Shown here piece by piece: positions 33,754 through 43,989 of a stretch of DNA of 64,000 bases; within the stretch, counting starts at the first letter, position 1, and the number at the start of each line of letters is the position of its first letter. Below the pieces are notes generated by a model, which worked only from the letters and a program-made list of their open reading frames with translations, had not been told where the DNA came from and did not search any database. The translations under genes were made by a program, and so were the position numbers. The DNA is from Erythrobacteraceae bacterium Alg239-R51 (GTDB taxonomy: Bacteria > Pseudomonadota > Alphaproteobacteria > Sphingomonadales > Sphingomonadaceae): positions 1,302,001 to 1,366,000 of the forward strand of contig CAMZOI010000001.1 of NCBI GenBank assembly GCA_947331495.1, read 5' to 3'.

Positions 33754-35139
33754 ATGATCCGCTTGTTCAAGCACTATATTCCGCACAATGTGGTGCTACT
33801 CAGCCTCGTAGATCTCGTTCTGCTAGGATTCGCAGGCGAAATAGCCTGGCGAGTGCGCGTTGGTCAGATCGGATCGAATATCGGCGCCTTTTCCGAGCGA
33901 GGATCGGAAATAGCCGGTTTTGCGGTTTTCATCTGGCTTTCGATGATTGCGGTCGGCAGCTATAGCCCTGAAGCTCTTCGCTCTCTTCGTTTCGCGACGG
34001 CGCGGCTTTTCGTGGCGGTAGGCCTCGGCATAATCGCGATTTCATTCATCAATTTTCTCGTTCCCGGGACAGCATTGTGGCGCTCCGTGCTGCTGATCGC
34101 GATGGTGGTTGCAACCGGTCTGCTCTTGGGCAATCGCCTCTTTGCCGCTCGAACGATGGGTGTGCAAACGTTCAGGCGCCGGATACTGGTTCTTGGAGCG
34201 GGCGCACGAGCGGAACGTCTCAGGCTTCTATCGCAAAGCCCGGACAGCGGATTCGTCGTCGCCGCTTTTGTCGATACGGGCGACACCCGGACAGTTGTCG
34301 CAGATGCGGTCGAGCGTTCGAATATTGCTGATCTCGGCAAATACGTGGAGCGAGTAGGCGCCACCGAAGTCGTCCTGGCGCTTCAGGAGCGGCGAAACTC
34401 CCTACCATTAAAAGATCTATTGAGGGTGAAGACCAAGGGTGTTCACGTGAACGATTTTTCGAGCTTTCTGGAGCGAGAGACAGGAAGAGTCGATCTGGAC
34501 ACGCTTAATCCGAGCTGGCTGATCTTCTCCGATGGGTTTTCAGCCGGGCGCCGTTTGTCGAGTATGGGCAAACGCACTTTCGATGTCCTTGTCAGCCTGT
34601 TGATACTGATAGTCGGTCTTCCGCTGATTGCCATTTTCGCTGTGCTCGTGAAGCTCGAAAGCGAGGGGCCAGCTTTCTTCCGGCAAATCCGAGTAGGCCT
34701 GTACGGTCAGAACTTCGAAGTGATCAAATTGCGATCCATGCGAACGGACGCCGAAAAGAACGGTGCACAGTGGGCGGAAAAGGATGACCCGAGAATCACG
34801 CGGGTAGGGCGTTTGATCCGCAAGCTTCGCATCGACGAACTGCCGCAGGTGTGGAGCGTGCTGAAGGGCGAGATGAGTTTCGTGGGCCCGCGTCCCGAGC
34901 GCCCGAATTTCGTGTCCGAACTCGAACAGGAACTGCCGTTCTATGCCGAACGTCACGTGGTGAAACCCGGTATAACCGGATGGGCCCAGATCAACTATCC
35001 TTATGGAGCGAGCACGGAAGACGCGCGCCACAAGCTTGAATACGACCTCTATTACGCCAAGAACTACACCCCGTTCCTCGACCTTTTGATATTGCTGCAG
35101 ACTGCCAGAGTAATTCTGTGGCCTGACGGGGCGCGCTGA
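33754..35139 (+). CDS. XrtA/PEP-CTERM-type polyprenyl-phosphate sugar transferase
   Basis: A 461-residue membrane enzyme that starts exopolysaccharide repeat assembly by placing a sugar phosphate on undecaprenyl phosphate. Membrane helices occupy about 12-120, a CoA-binding-like domain about 145-250 ([13 protein letters not shown]), and a bacterial sugar transferase domain about 268-461 with [46 protein letters not shown] and FVGPRPERP. The TIGR03013 subfamily accompanies exosortase XrtA loci, and the next three genes are Prs components. Its TGA overlaps the kinase ATG (TGATG). Confidence 0.9.
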   Translation: MIRLFKHYIPHNVVLLSLVDLVLLGFAGEIAWRVRVGQIGSNIGAFSERGSEIAGFAVFIWLSMIAVGSYSPEALRSLRFATARLFVAVGLGIIAISFINFLVPGTALWRSVLLIAMVVATGLLLGNRLFAARTMGVQTFRRRILVLGAGARAERLRLLSQSPDSGFVVAAFVDTGDTRTVVADAVERSNIADLGKYVERVGATEVVLALQERRNSLPLKDLLRVKTKGVHVNDFSSFLERETGRVDLDTLNPSWLIFSDGFSAGRRLSSMGKRTFDVLVSLLILIVGLPLIAIFAVLVKLESEGPAFFRQIRVGLYGQNFEVIKLRSMRTDAEKNGAQWAEKDDPRITRVGRLIRKLRIDELPQVWSVLKGEMSFVGPRPERPNFVSELEQELPFYAERHVVKPGITGWAQINYPYGASTEDARHKLEYDLYYAKNYTPFLDLLILLQTARVILWPDGAR

Positions 35140-37247
35140 TGGTCTGGGCCAGTTCGCTGTCATACATCAGCTACGGCATTGGTGCGCTCACGTGCTTGTT
35201 GGCAGCGGGGTGGATCGCCAGGAGCGGAGACAAGACCCGAAAGGATCGTTTGGCCGGGGTGATCGCGCTCGCCCTTACAGCGAACTGGTGCTTCGCAGCG
35301 GCCAGCTTCAACGCCAATACCCAACTTGTGCAGTTAATGGAGATTGCGCGCAATCTGGCCTGGATCCACATGCTTTTGCGTCTCTTTGCCAATGATGGAC
35401 GTGACGAAACATTCCGTCTTGTCCGGCCCGCGGTGATCGCGCTTGCGTTTGTTGAACTCCTGCAATTGGCTCTGATCGTCGTTCTGGCGCGCAATATGGT
35501 TACTTCGGCAGTCGAGTTGCTGGTGTTCGAGCTCTCGGTCCTGTTCCGAATGATGGTCGCAGTCGGCGCGCTAGTCCTGCTCCATAACCTTTATCTTGGG
35601 GCGGCGACGTCCTCGCGTCGGATCCTGCGCTGGAGCGCGGCAGCAATGGCCGGACTGTATGCGTTCGACCTCAATTATTTCACTCTCGCGTACTTGACCG
35701 GATCAAATTCGGTCGAACTGGTGGCAATTCGTGGTATCGCCGCTAGCGTTGTCGCAATCCCGTTCGCCATGGGATTCAGTCCAAATTCGAAAGGCATCGA
35801 GTTCAGACCGTCGCGCGTCCTGACCTTTCGATCGCTATCGCTATTCGTCATCGGCACGTATCTGGTGCTGATGCTCGCTCTTGCACGCTGGCTGGACCTT
35901 CAGAATGGCGATCTGGGCCGCCTGACGCAGGTTGGGCTTATAATTGCAGCGGGCGCGCTGGCGCTCATCTGGCTTCCTTCGGAAAGATTGCGTGGGTGGT
36001 TGAGGGTCACGGCCGTGAAGCACCTTTTCAAGCACCGATACGATTATCGTAACGAATGGATTCGCTTCACCGGAACATTGGGGAGCGCGGGCTCCTGTCA
36101 ATCCAGTCTGCAGGAACGCGCGATCAAGTCGTTGGCTGACATCACCGATAGTCAATCAGGGATACTTTTGATGCCCGATGACGAGGGGGCCCTTTGCGTC
36201 GCAGCGAAGTGGCAGTGGAGTACGGCAGACGTTCCTTCTCCCGCAGTATCACCGGCCCTGGCTGCAATGATCGAACGGGAAAACCTTATTCTCGACCTGA
36301 ACGAAATTCGCGCCGGTGCCGAATACCGGGGTGAAAAAGTAATGGTCCCCGAATGGCTCCGAGAAGAACCGCGGGCATGGGCAGGGGTGCCGCTCATGCA
36401 TTTCGACCGGCTTGTTGGCCTCATAATATTATCGCGTCCCAAGTTTGAACGAAAGCTCGACTGGGAGGATCGTGACCTACTTTCTGTCGTAGGACGACAA
36501 TTGGCCAGCTATCTTGCCGAACAAGCCGGACAGACGGCCTTGCTAGAAGCCGGACAGTTCGACGAGTTCAACCGCCGGATGGCTTTCGTGATGCACGATA
36601 TCAAAAACCTGTCGAGCCAGATGACCCTGTTGTTGCACAATGCCGAAAAACATGCCGAAAAACCCGAATTCCGGAAGGATATGCTGGTTACGCTCCGCGC
36701 TAGCGCGGAGAAATTGAACGCGTTGCTCGCGCGTTTGGGCGTTCACGGACCAAAGATCGGCAACCGCAACGAAAGCTTTCAGCTAAGCGATGTAGCCATG
36801 GGTGTCGTCGAACGTTTTCGGCATCTGCACCCACTGACCTTGCTTCGTACCAGCCCGGCGAGGGTCACTGGCGACCCGGAGAGTCTGGAGCAGGCAGTTG
36901 CTCACCTTGTCCAGAATGCAATCGATGCCAGTGACGACACTTCTGCTGTAATTGTAGAAGTCTTCAGTGATGGCGTTTCAGGCACGTTGCGCGTGCTCGA
37001 CAATGGGGCGGGGATGACACCGCAATTCTTGCGGAATGGGCTCTTCAAGCCGTTCGTCTCCATGAAACAGGGCGGTTTTGGTATCGGTGCTTTCGAGGCG
37101 CGCGAAATTGTCCGTTCGATGGGCGGGCGGCTCGATGTTGATTCAAGGGAGGGTTTGGGCACGCGTTTCACAGTAAGCCTGCCTTTACAGGCGACCACAC
37201 GATTGGCGACCCGGCAGATCAGGACCATCGAACCGGAGCCTGCGTGA
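35139..37247 (+). CDS. prsK: Histidine kinase PrsK (XrtA/PEP-CTERM system)
   Basis: A 702-residue sensor kinase. About eight membrane helices fill residues 1-290, followed by a GAF-like domain (about 330-470) and a kinase core with MHDIKNLSSQM (phospho-accepting His), HLVQNAIDASDD, LDNGAGM and FGIGAFEAREIV. This layout and the adjacent PrsR match PrsK. It phosphorylates PrsR in families that control PEP-CTERM protein and polysaccharide genes. Overlaps both neighbours by one to four bases, so it is translationally coupled. The stimulus is unknown. Confidence 0.9.
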   Translation: MVWASSLSYISYGIGALTCLLAAGWIARSGDKTRKDRLAGVIALALTANWCFAAASFNANTQLVQLMEIARNLAWIHMLLRLFANDGRDETFRLVRPAVIALAFVELLQLALIVVLARNMVTSAVELLVFELSVLFRMMVAVGALVLLHNLYLGAATSSRRILRWSAAAMAGLYAFDLNYFTLAYLTGSNSVELVAIRGIAASVVAIPFAMGFSPNSKGIEFRPSRVLTFRSLSLFVIGTYLVLMLALARWLDLQNGDLGRLTQVGLIIAAGALALIWLPSERLRGWLRVTAVKHLFKHRYDYRNEWIRFTGTLGSAGSCQSSLQERAIKSLADITDSQSGILLMPDDEGALCVAAKWQWSTADVPSPAVSPALAAMIERENLILDLNEIRAGAEYRGEKVMVPEWLREEPRAWAGVPLMHFDRLVGLIILSRPKFERKLDWEDRDLLSVVGRQLASYLAEQAGQTALLEAGQFDEFNRRMAFVMHDIKNLSSQMTLLLHNAEKHAEKPEFRKDMLVTLRASAEKLNALLARLGVHGPKIGNRNESFQLSDVAMGVVERFRHLHPLTLLRTSPARVTGDPESLEQAVAHLVQNAIDASDDTSAVIVEVFSDGVSGTLRVLDNGAGMTPQFLRNGLFKPFVSMKQGGFGIGAFEAREIVRSMGGRLDVDSREGLGTRFTVSLPLQATTRLATRQIRTIEPEPA

Positions 37248-38617
37248 TGTCGAGCGGCAAACCGAAATTGCTCGTGATAGAAGATGACGAGGGGCTGCAG
37301 GCACAGCTCAAGTGGGCGTATGAGGATTATGACGTCGTCATCGCCGGCACGCGCGAAACCGCGCTTTCTGTTGTTCGCGCCGAAGAACCAGCGGTTATAA
37401 CGCTCGACCTTGGCCTTCCGCCGGATCCAGATGGAACAAGCGAGGGCTTTGCCGTACTAGAAGCGGTCATGGCGATGAAGCCCGACGCGAAGATCATCGT
37501 GGCCTCGGGACACGGCGCACGTGAAAGCGCGCTCAGAGCAATCGAACAGGGCGCTTACGATTTTTACCAGAAGCCGGTGGATATCGACACTCTCGGCCAT
37601 ATTGTGGACCGAGCCTTTCGTTTGCATCAGATCGAAGTGGAAAACCGGCGATTGTCGGCGAAGGTCGGGGAAGACCGGACCGTTCTGGGAGGTATGATTA
37701 CCGCCGCTCCGGAAATGGCTAAGGTCGCGCGTACGGTAGAGCGCGTTGCGCCCACGAACGTATCGGTCATGTTGCTGGGCGCGAGCGGTACCGGCAAGGA
37801 GCTGCTTGCCAAAGGCGTGCACGAGGCGAGTGACAGGCACAAGGGATCGTTCGTCGCGATAAATTGCGCAGCCATTCCGGAAAACCTGCTCGAGAGCGAA
37901 CTATTCGGCCATGAAAAGGGCGCTTTCACTGGCGCGGTCAGCACCACGCCCGGCAAGATCGAACTCGCCCACGGGGGTACGCTGTTCCTCGATGAGGTCG
38001 GCGACATTCCGCAAGCCCTCCAGGTCAAGCTGCTCCGGTTCCTGCAGGAACGAACGATCGAGCGGGTGGGCGGACGAAAACCGATCGCGGTCGATACGCG
38101 GATTGTCTGCGCGACGCATCAAAACCTGGAGAGCATGTTGGAACAAGGCACGTTCCGTGAAGACCTGTTCTATCGGCTTGCCGAACTCGTCATCAAAGTG
38201 CCTAAACTGTCCGAAAGACCAGGAGACGCGGTGTTGTTAGCAAAGCATTTCCTGTTGCGCTTTGCCGACGAGATGAACCCTCGCGTAAAAGGATTCGCGC
38301 CTGACGCACTTGCCGCAATCGATTCCTGGGGTTGGCCCGGAAACGTTCGCGAGCTGGAAAATCGCGTCAAGCGTGCCGTCATCATGACCGACGGGAAAAC
38401 GATAACGTCCGAGGATCTTGATTTGGACGGCTCCGGCGAGGCCGGCGAACACATTCTGGCACTAAATCTGAAGGCTGCGCGCGAACAGGCTGACCGGCGA
38501 ATGATCCGTCAAGCGCTTGCGCGTAGCGAAGGTAACATCTCGAATACGGCGAAGTTGCTCGGCATAAGCCGACCGACACTTTACGATCTGCTAAAGCAGT
38601 ATGACCTACAGCCCTGA
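37247..38617 (+). CDS. prsR: Sigma-54-dependent response regulator PrsR
   Basis: A 456-residue NtrC-type activator. The ATG used here overlaps the kinase TGA (TGATG) and follows GGAG; a GTG one codon earlier is possible. The receiver domain (1-120) has an unusual longer phosphorylation loop (TLDLGLPPDPDGTSEG). The AAA+ domain has Walker A GASGTGKELLA and the sigma-54 contact GAFTGA followed by LFLDEVGD. A Fis-type helix-turn-helix ends the protein (GNISNTAKLLGISRPTLYDLL). Pairs with PrsK. It overlaps the next gene by 17 bases. Confidence 0.93.
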   Translation: MSSGKPKLLVIEDDEGLQAQLKWAYEDYDVVIAGTRETALSVVRAEEPAVITLDLGLPPDPDGTSEGFAVLEAVMAMKPDAKIIVASGHGARESALRAIEQGAYDFYQKPVDIDTLGHIVDRAFRLHQIEVENRRLSAKVGEDRTVLGGMITAAPEMAKVARTVERVAPTNVSVMLLGASGTGKELLAKGVHEASDRHKGSFVAINCAAIPENLLESELFGHEKGAFTGAVSTTPGKIELAHGGTLFLDEVGDIPQALQVKLLRFLQERTIERVGGRKPIAVDTRIVCATHQNLESMLEQGTFREDLFYRLAELVIKVPKLSERPGDAVLLAKHFLLRFADEMNPRVKGFAPDALAAIDSWGWPGNVRELENRVKRAVIMTDGKTITSEDLDLDGSGEAGEHILALNLKAAREQADRRMIRQALARSEGNISNTAKLLGISRPTLYDLLKQYDLQP

Positions 38618-40364
38618 CCAGTTGAGAAAAGCCTCCCTGATATTCGCAATCGGCCTCGGGATGGCCAGTTGCGACAGTCAGCCCGTCATTGCCGATCCGA
38701 TCGAGAAGGCTCGTGCCGAACTTAGGCAGGGAGATGCAATTCAGGCAGAGTATTTGCTCACGCGCCAACTCGAGAGGGGGGCATCGCGTGAATCCGTCGC
38801 CGCCCTTCTTGGCGAGGCTGCGCTCGCTCGGGGAAATTTCGAAGAGGCGCGGGAATGGCTGGCTCCCGGCCTTTTTTCGCAAGACTCCATCGGGCGTGGC
38901 TATCATATGCTGGGCCGGCTCGAACTGGTCGAAGGCAATCTCGCAGCAGCCGGGACCGCGTTCGATCGCGCAATGGCAACAGGCATGCAAGAAGCCGAAC
39001 TGTGGGTGGATATCGCACGTTTGCGGTATCGTGGAGGCGAACATACCCAGGCTGTCGATGCGGTCGAACGTGCGATGGCGCTTGATAGGAATAACGCTTC
39101 CGCGCTCAAGTTCCGAGGGCAACTCATACGCGACGCGCAAGGGCTGGTATCGGCAATCGAGTGGTTCGGACGCGCGCTCGAAGCGCAGCCGGACGATCTC
39201 GATTTGCGCACCGAGTATGCGGCAACTCTTGGTGATGCTGGACGGGCTCGGGAGGCGCTTGAGGTGCTGAGATACGGAGATGGCAAGGCCGCAAGCTCGC
39301 CGAAAGGATTGTTTTTGCAGGCGGTGATCGCAGCGCGAGGTGACAACCTCCGGCTGGCTCGCAATCTCTTAGAGCGTTTGGGTGACGTCCAGGAGGATGT
39401 GCCTGCTGCCAAACTGCTGACGGCCATTACAGATCTGCAGTTGGAAAACTTCTCGTCTGCCGTTCGTCATCTGAATGACATGTATGCCCGGCAACCCGAT
39501 AACAACCGTATTGCAGAACTTTTCGCCTTTGCGCTGTTGCGAAGCGGGATGGAGCAGCAGGTGATCGACCACTTCGATGCGCAGGCTTCCCTTCCGACCG
39601 CTTCGAACTACCTCAGGACCGTCGTTGCTCGCGCGCATGAAGCGACCGGCCAACGGGATCGGGCCGCGATGTTGCTGGACAGCAGTAGTAACAATACCTC
39701 AGCGCTTGGTGCCCTCCCGCCGACGGAACTTTCGGACGAAGCACTCCCTTCCGATCAACGATCCGGTCTCCTTGCCCGCAACGAAATTCGGACGCTCATT
39801 AGCAACGGCAGGGCATCCGGAGCCGCCCGTCGGGCCCGAGATTTTGCAATTCAAAACCCGGGATCCGGCGATGCGCAGGCCATCCTCGGCGATGCGGAGT
39901 ATGCAGCCGGCGATATAGCTAAAGCGCAGCAGGCTTACCGGCGTGCGATCGACATTCGGCAATCTTGGCCCTTGTTGGTGCGAATGATGCGTTCGCAGAC
40001 CGATACCGCTGATGTACAAATGCTGCTGGAATCATATCTGTTTGAACATCCGATGAGTGCAGATGCAGCTGTATGGTTGGCCGACAGTTATGCTTCTTCC
40101 GGAGACTGGCGACGGGCGGCAACACTGCTCGATCGCGCGATGCGTTTGGGATATGCCCGCGTTCCAGACATTCTGGCAGCGCGTAGTCTGGCGGCGGCCA
40201 ACCTGGGAAATCCTCGATCGGCGCTGGATTTCGCTATCACCGCGCACGAACTGCAACCAACCAATCCTGTTGCAATACGCGCATTAATCTCCGCGCTTCC
40301 GGGATCCGAGAACGAGGTCCGCGAAGAACTGAAAGCGAAATTGCGTAGTATCAGTTCCGGCTGA
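38601..40364 (+). CDS. TPR-repeat lipoprotein of the Prs locus (PrsT-like)
   Basis: A 587-residue protein with a lipoprotein-like signal (FAIGLGMASC, Cys24) followed by tandem TPR-like helices to the C-terminus (for example ELRQGDAIQAEYLL, GNFEEAREWL, AVERAMALDRNNASAL). Probably anchored in the outer membrane facing the periplasm, where such scaffolds aid polysaccharide assembly or export. Position after PrsK-PrsR suggests PrsT, though classic PrsT is longer. Starts inside prsR; a TTG at 38622 is an alternative. No exosortase gene is in this window. Confidence 0.75.
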   Translation: MTYSPDQLRKASLIFAIGLGMASCDSQPVIADPIEKARAELRQGDAIQAEYLLTRQLERGASRESVAALLGEAALARGNFEEAREWLAPGLFSQDSIGRGYHMLGRLELVEGNLAAAGTAFDRAMATGMQEAELWVDIARLRYRGGEHTQAVDAVERAMALDRNNASALKFRGQLIRDAQGLVSAIEWFGRALEAQPDDLDLRTEYAATLGDAGRAREALEVLRYGDGKAASSPKGLFLQAVIAARGDNLRLARNLLERLGDVQEDVPAAKLLTAITDLQLENFSSAVRHLNDMYARQPDNNRIAELFAFALLRSGMEQQVIDHFDAQASLPTASNYLRTVVARAHEATGQRDRAAMLLDSSSNNTSALGALPPTELSDEALPSDQRSGLLARNEIRTLISNGRASGAARRARDFAIQNPGSGDAQAILGDAEYAAGDIAKAQQAYRRAIDIRQSWPLLVRMMRSQTDTADVQMLLESYLFEHPMSADAAVWLADSYASSGDWRRAATLLDRAMRLGYARVPDILAARSLAAANLGNPRSALDFAITAHELQPTNPVAIRALISALPGSENEVREELKAKLRSISSG

Positions 40365-40412
40365 AGCTCAACAGCACCATCCGGGCGGGTTTTCGTCAGG
40401 CGGCGTGAATCT

Positions 40413-41483
40413 CTATTCGGCAAGCGGGACCGTCGCATCGTCCGGATTGCGGCGATTGTGTCGTACCGACCACCAGAAACTGATCCCGATCAATGTCGCT
40501 CCGATCAACCCGGTTATAGTTTCGGGAACGTGCCAGCGAGCGGAAAGCAACATGATCGTACCCAAAGCGATGATCGCCCAGAAGGCACCATGTTCCAGAT
40601 AACGATATTGCGAGAGCGTTCCTTGTCGCACCAAATGAACGGTCATCGAACGCACGAACATGGCACCGACCGACAGGCCCAGCGCGATGATGATCATGTT
40701 GTTCGAGAGCGCGAAGGCTCCGATGACCCCGTCGAAGCTGAAACTGGCATCGAGCACCTCGAGGTAAAGGAACCCGCCGAGACCCGATCGAACAATCTCG
40801 CCAGCGGCCTTCTTCCGTGCCTCGTTCTGTTCGATGATCGCGCCCAGCGCGTGAACGCCGATAAAGGTTATCAGACCCAGAACCGCAGCGGTAAGGAAGG
40901 TGAACGCGTCGTCCGGATCGAGCGCTGTCGATATCGCATAGACAAAAGTCAGGACGAGACCGATTTCGACCGCCGGGACACTGGAAAACCGCGCGATGCG
41001 TTTCTCCAATGTTGCAATCCAGTGAATGTCCTTGTCGGAATCGAAGAAGAAGCTGAGCCCGACCATTGCAAGGAACGCCCCGCCGAAACCGGCGATGGAA
41101 ATGTGCGCACCTTCGACGATCCGTTCGTATTCCTGCGGATCATTGAGCGACAGGCGGACTGCATCGACAGGTCCGAGATCGGCTGCGATCGCGACAATCG
41201 CGACCGGGAATATAATTCGCATCGCAAACACCGCGATAAGGATGCCCCAAGTAAGGAAGCGGCGTTGCCAGACCGGATCCATCTCGCGCAGGACCGTGGC
41301 GTTGACGACGGCATTGTCGAAGCTGAGCGACACTTCGAGTATCGACAGGACGACAATGATCCACAGAATGGAAAGCATGCCGGCGATGGAACCGGTACTG
41401 GCGTAACCATACCATGCCCCCAAAACGAGGCAGACGGCCGTAAAGCCCAGCGAAAAGGCGTAGAAACGCCACAGCGTACCCAT
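40413..41483 (-). CDS. DUF475 (TerC-like) integral membrane protein
   Basis: A 356-residue multi-pass membrane protein. SLSFDNAVVNATVLREMD near residue 50 and FSFDGVIGAFALSNNM near 245 are the twin acidic FDN/FDG motifs of the TerC/DUF475 family, whose members export divalent metals such as manganese in some bacteria. The metal and role are unproven here. The ATG at 41483 is used; a TTG two codons earlier is open. Convergent with the TPR gene and upstream of nothing on its strand. Confidence 0.85.
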   Translation of the reverse strand: MGTLWRFYAFSLGFTAVCLVLGAWYGYASTGSIAGMLSILWIIVVLSILEVSLSFDNAVVNATVLREMDPVWQRRFLTWGILIAVFAMRIIFPVAIVAIAADLGPVDAVRLSLNDPQEYERIVEGAHISIAGFGGAFLAMVGLSFFFDSDKDIHWIATLEKRIARFSSVPAVEIGLVLTFVYAISTALDPDDAFTFLTAAVLGLITFIGVHALGAIIEQNEARKKAAGEIVRSGLGGFLYLEVLDASFSFDGVIGAFALSNNMIIIALGLSVGAMFVRSMTVHLVRQGTLSQYRYLEHGAFWAIIALGTIMLLSARWHVPETITGLIGATLIGISFWWSVRHNRRNPDDATVPLAE

Positions 41484-41501
41484 TTCCAAGCTTTCCCCGG
41501 T

Positions 41502-42374
41502 TCAGCGCTTTTGTTGGTAGGTCTGGTCTTGCGTGGGAAAAGTGCGCGCGCGCACTTCCTCTGCGTAACGTGCAACGGTTTTTTCGATCGTTTCCGCGAT
41601 GTTCTCGTATTTCTTCACGAACCGCGGAACACGTTCGAACATTCCAAGCATGTCGTCGGTAACGAGTACTTGGCCATCGCACTGGGCAGAGGCGCCTATT
41701 CCAATCGTCGGACAGGAGACAGCGCCGGTCGTCTTTATAGCGATCGGTTCGAGCACCCCTTCTAGGACTATGGCAAATGCCCCTGCCTCATCGAGCGACT
41801 TTGCGTCGTTGAAGATCTTTTCAGCTTCGGCGTCGCTCCGTCCTCTGGCGGCATAGCCGCCCAGCACATTGACTGCCTGCGGTGTCAAGCCGACATGACC
41901 CATCACCGGAATGCCGCGCTGGTTCAGAAACGCAATCGTGTCTGCCATTTGCGCACCGCCCTCCAGTTTCACCGCAGCCGCTCCACTTTCTTTCAGCAAT
42001 TTCGCAGCGCTTTCGAAGGCTTGCTGTGGCGACTGTTCGTATGATCCGAAGGGCATGTCGACAACGACTACCGAATGATAGCTGCCGCGCACAACTGCAG
42101 CGGCATGGTTGGACATCATTTCAAGGGTCACGGGAATGGTCGACGGAAGTCCGTAAATGACCTGGCCCAGGGAATCGCCAACCAGCAAAAGGTCGCAGTG
42201 AGCGTCGAGCAACTGCGCCTGCCGGGCGGTGTAAGCCGTCAGCATCACCAGGGGTTCTCGCGTCTTGCCATCGCTCTTGTGCGATCGGATCATCGGCACT
42301 GTAAGCCGCTTCATTGGCTGCGGCGTGGGATTGGCGCGGCTGGTGCTCGTATCCAGTTTGAACGTCGTCGACAT
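41502..42374 (-). CDS. panB: 3-methyl-2-oxobutanoate hydroxymethyltransferase
   Basis: First committed step of pantothenate and CoA synthesis: adds a hydroxymethyl group to 2-oxoisovalerate. At 290 residues it is full length. It shows [13 protein letters not shown] (metal ligand Asp), [28 protein letters not shown] and [10 protein letters not shown], with [19 protein letters not shown]. No panC or panD is next to it. It lies 18 bases upstream of DUF475 and may share that transcript. Identification is secure. Confidence 0.96.
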   Translation of the reverse strand: MSTTFKLDTSTSRANPTPQPMKRLTVPMIRSHKSDGKTREPLVMLTAYTARQAQLLDAHCDLLLVGDSLGQVIYGLPSTIPVTLEMMSNHAAAVVRGSYHSVVVVDMPFGSYEQSPQQAFESAAKLLKESGAAAVKLEGGAQMADTIAFLNQRGIPVMGHVGLTPQAVNVLGGYAARGRSDAEAEKIFNDAKSLDEAGAFAIVLEGVLEPIAIKTTGAVSCPTIGIGASAQCDGQVLVTDDMLGMFERVPRFVKKYENIAETIEKTVARYAEEVRARTFPTQDQTYQQKR

Positions 42375-42496
42375 GCCGGGGCTCTAGCAAGGGTGCGGGG
42401 GCAAAGCGAGGCTTGGATTTGCAGACGATAACGTGTTTAAGAGCGCACTTGGATTGGCGCGGCATCGTGCTGCGCTTGGAGAGGGACAGAACGAAA

Positions 42497-43924
42497 ATGG
42501 TCGCTACGACGCAAACCACGGGCGAGGGCTGGTCCTCGCGCAGCGCCTTCATCCTGGCTGCCGTCGGCGCGGCGGTTGGCCTCGGCAATATCTGGCGCTT
42601 CCCCACACTTGCCGGTGAAAGCGGTGGAGGCGCCTTCGTCATCGTCTACATAGCTTGCGTGTTCCTGCTTGGTCTACCGCTCGTGCTGTCGGAAATCTTT
42701 ATCGGCAGGGTCGGCCAGACAGATGCCGTTGGATCAATCCGCCGGGTTGCAGCCCAGTCGCACGCATCGCCGGGATGGTCGATATTCGGGGCGATAGGAG
42801 CGGTGGCAGCCTTCCTGATCCTTTCCTTCTATTCCGTCGTCGCCGGGTGGGTCCTCTATTACGCCGGCATTTTCGGCGGAGACTTCGTGCAGGCCATCAC
42901 GGCCGGAGAGCCATTTCGTGGAGCCTTGGCGGGTGAAAACCAAGAGCAGATCCAGCAACGGTTGAGCGACATGTTCGCAAGCCCCGGCCTGCTCTTGACC
43001 ATGCATCTGTTCTTTATGGGGCTGACCCTGTTTATCGTGGCGCGCGGCGTGCATTCGGGGATCGAGAAGGCTGCCACATACCTAATGCCCGCATTTTTCG
43101 TCCTTCTGGTGGGCCTCGTTCTCTACGGGGCCATCGAAGGGGACATGGGCGATGCCATTGCATTTCTTTTCACGCCCGATTGGTCCAAACTGACGCCCGA
43201 AGTCATGAACTCCGCTCTCGGACAGGCGCTATTTTCCCTGTCGCTGGGGGTGGCCGGCCTGATAACCTACGGCTCGTACATCAAGGAGGGCAGCGGACTG
43301 GGATCAACGTCGGCGATGATCGCCGTTGCCGATACATGCGTTGCATTGTTGGCGGGTCTCATGATTTTTCCAATCGTCTTTGCCGTCGGTCTCGACCCTG
43401 CCGCCGGTCCGACGCTGGTGTTTCAGACCCTGCCGTTCGCCTTTCAGGCCATGCCTGGAGGCGCCTTGTTCGGGTTCCTGTTCTTCGTGTTAATCCTGGT
43501 CGCCGCGGTGACGAGCTCGATCTCGCTTCTCGAGGTTCCGACCGCTTACGGCATTGGCGAGCGAGGGTGGAGCCGTCCCAAATCAACCCTGATTTTCGGC
43601 GGGGGAGCATTCGTCATCGGCATCTTCTGCCTGCTTGGATACAATCTGTGGGCCGATGTACGGCCGCTCGGCTTCTGGTCGCTGTTCGCAGAAACAGACA
43701 TTCTCGACACGATCGACGGTTTCACTGGTAAGGTCATGCTTCCGCTCGTGGCATTGCTGACGGCTGTTTTCATCGGGTGGAAAGCAGACAGGAACCTGCT
43801 GCGGGCCACGACGGGCCTCTCGCCATGGGCCTTCGGCTTGTGGCGGTTTCTCATTGCATGGCTTTGCCCGATTGCCGTCACGATTATTCTGGTCACGGGA
43901 CTGTTTCCGTCAATCCTGACGTAG
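42497..43924 (+). CDS. Sodium:neurotransmitter symporter-family transporter
   Basis: A 475-residue LeuT-fold transporter with about eleven membrane helices. The opening WSSRSAFILAAVGAAVGLGNIWRFP is the diagnostic sodium- and substrate-site helix of the family, and SLSLGVAGLITYGSYI fits helix 6. Bacterial members import amino acids with sodium; the substrate is unknown. The ATG at 42497 lies after a GAGG-containing leader; upstream in-frame codons belong to the panB spacer. A strong terminator follows ten bases after the stop. Confidence 0.92.
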   Translation: MVATTQTTGEGWSSRSAFILAAVGAAVGLGNIWRFPTLAGESGGGAFVIVYIACVFLLGLPLVLSEIFIGRVGQTDAVGSIRRVAAQSHASPGWSIFGAIGAVAAFLILSFYSVVAGWVLYYAGIFGGDFVQAITAGEPFRGALAGENQEQIQQRLSDMFASPGLLLTMHLFFMGLTLFIVARGVHSGIEKAATYLMPAFFVLLVGLVLYGAIEGDMGDAIAFLFTPDWSKLTPEVMNSALGQALFSLSLGVAGLITYGSYIKEGSGLGSTSAMIAVADTCVALLAGLMIFPIVFAVGLDPAAGPTLVFQTLPFAFQAMPGGALFGFLFFVLILVAAVTSSISLLEVPTAYGIGERGWSRPKSTLIFGGGAFVIGIFCLLGYNLWADVRPLGFWSLFAETDILDTIDGFTGKVMLPLVALLTAVFIGWKADRNLLRATTGLSPWAFGLWRFLIAWLCPIAVTIILVTGLFPSILT

Positions 43925-43934
43925 GGTTGCAAGA

Positions 43935-43965
43935 AAAAGGCCGCTTCTTAGCGAAGCGGCCTTTT
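43935..43965. terminator. Bidirectional Rho-independent terminator
   Basis: AAAAGGCCGCTTC and GAAGCGGCCTTTT form a perfect 13-base stem with loop TTAGC. It separates the symporter gene (plus) from the convergent general-stress-protein gene (minus); A and T runs on both sides let it work in both directions. Confidence 0.93.
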
Positions 43966-43989
43966 CCATGTTTAAGAAAGCGGGACAGG

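Noticed and set aside
40458-41765. A 435-codon frame on the plus strand across DUF475 and panB
   Set aside because: It spans two genes and the spacer between them, is highly charged, and is antisense to secure families.
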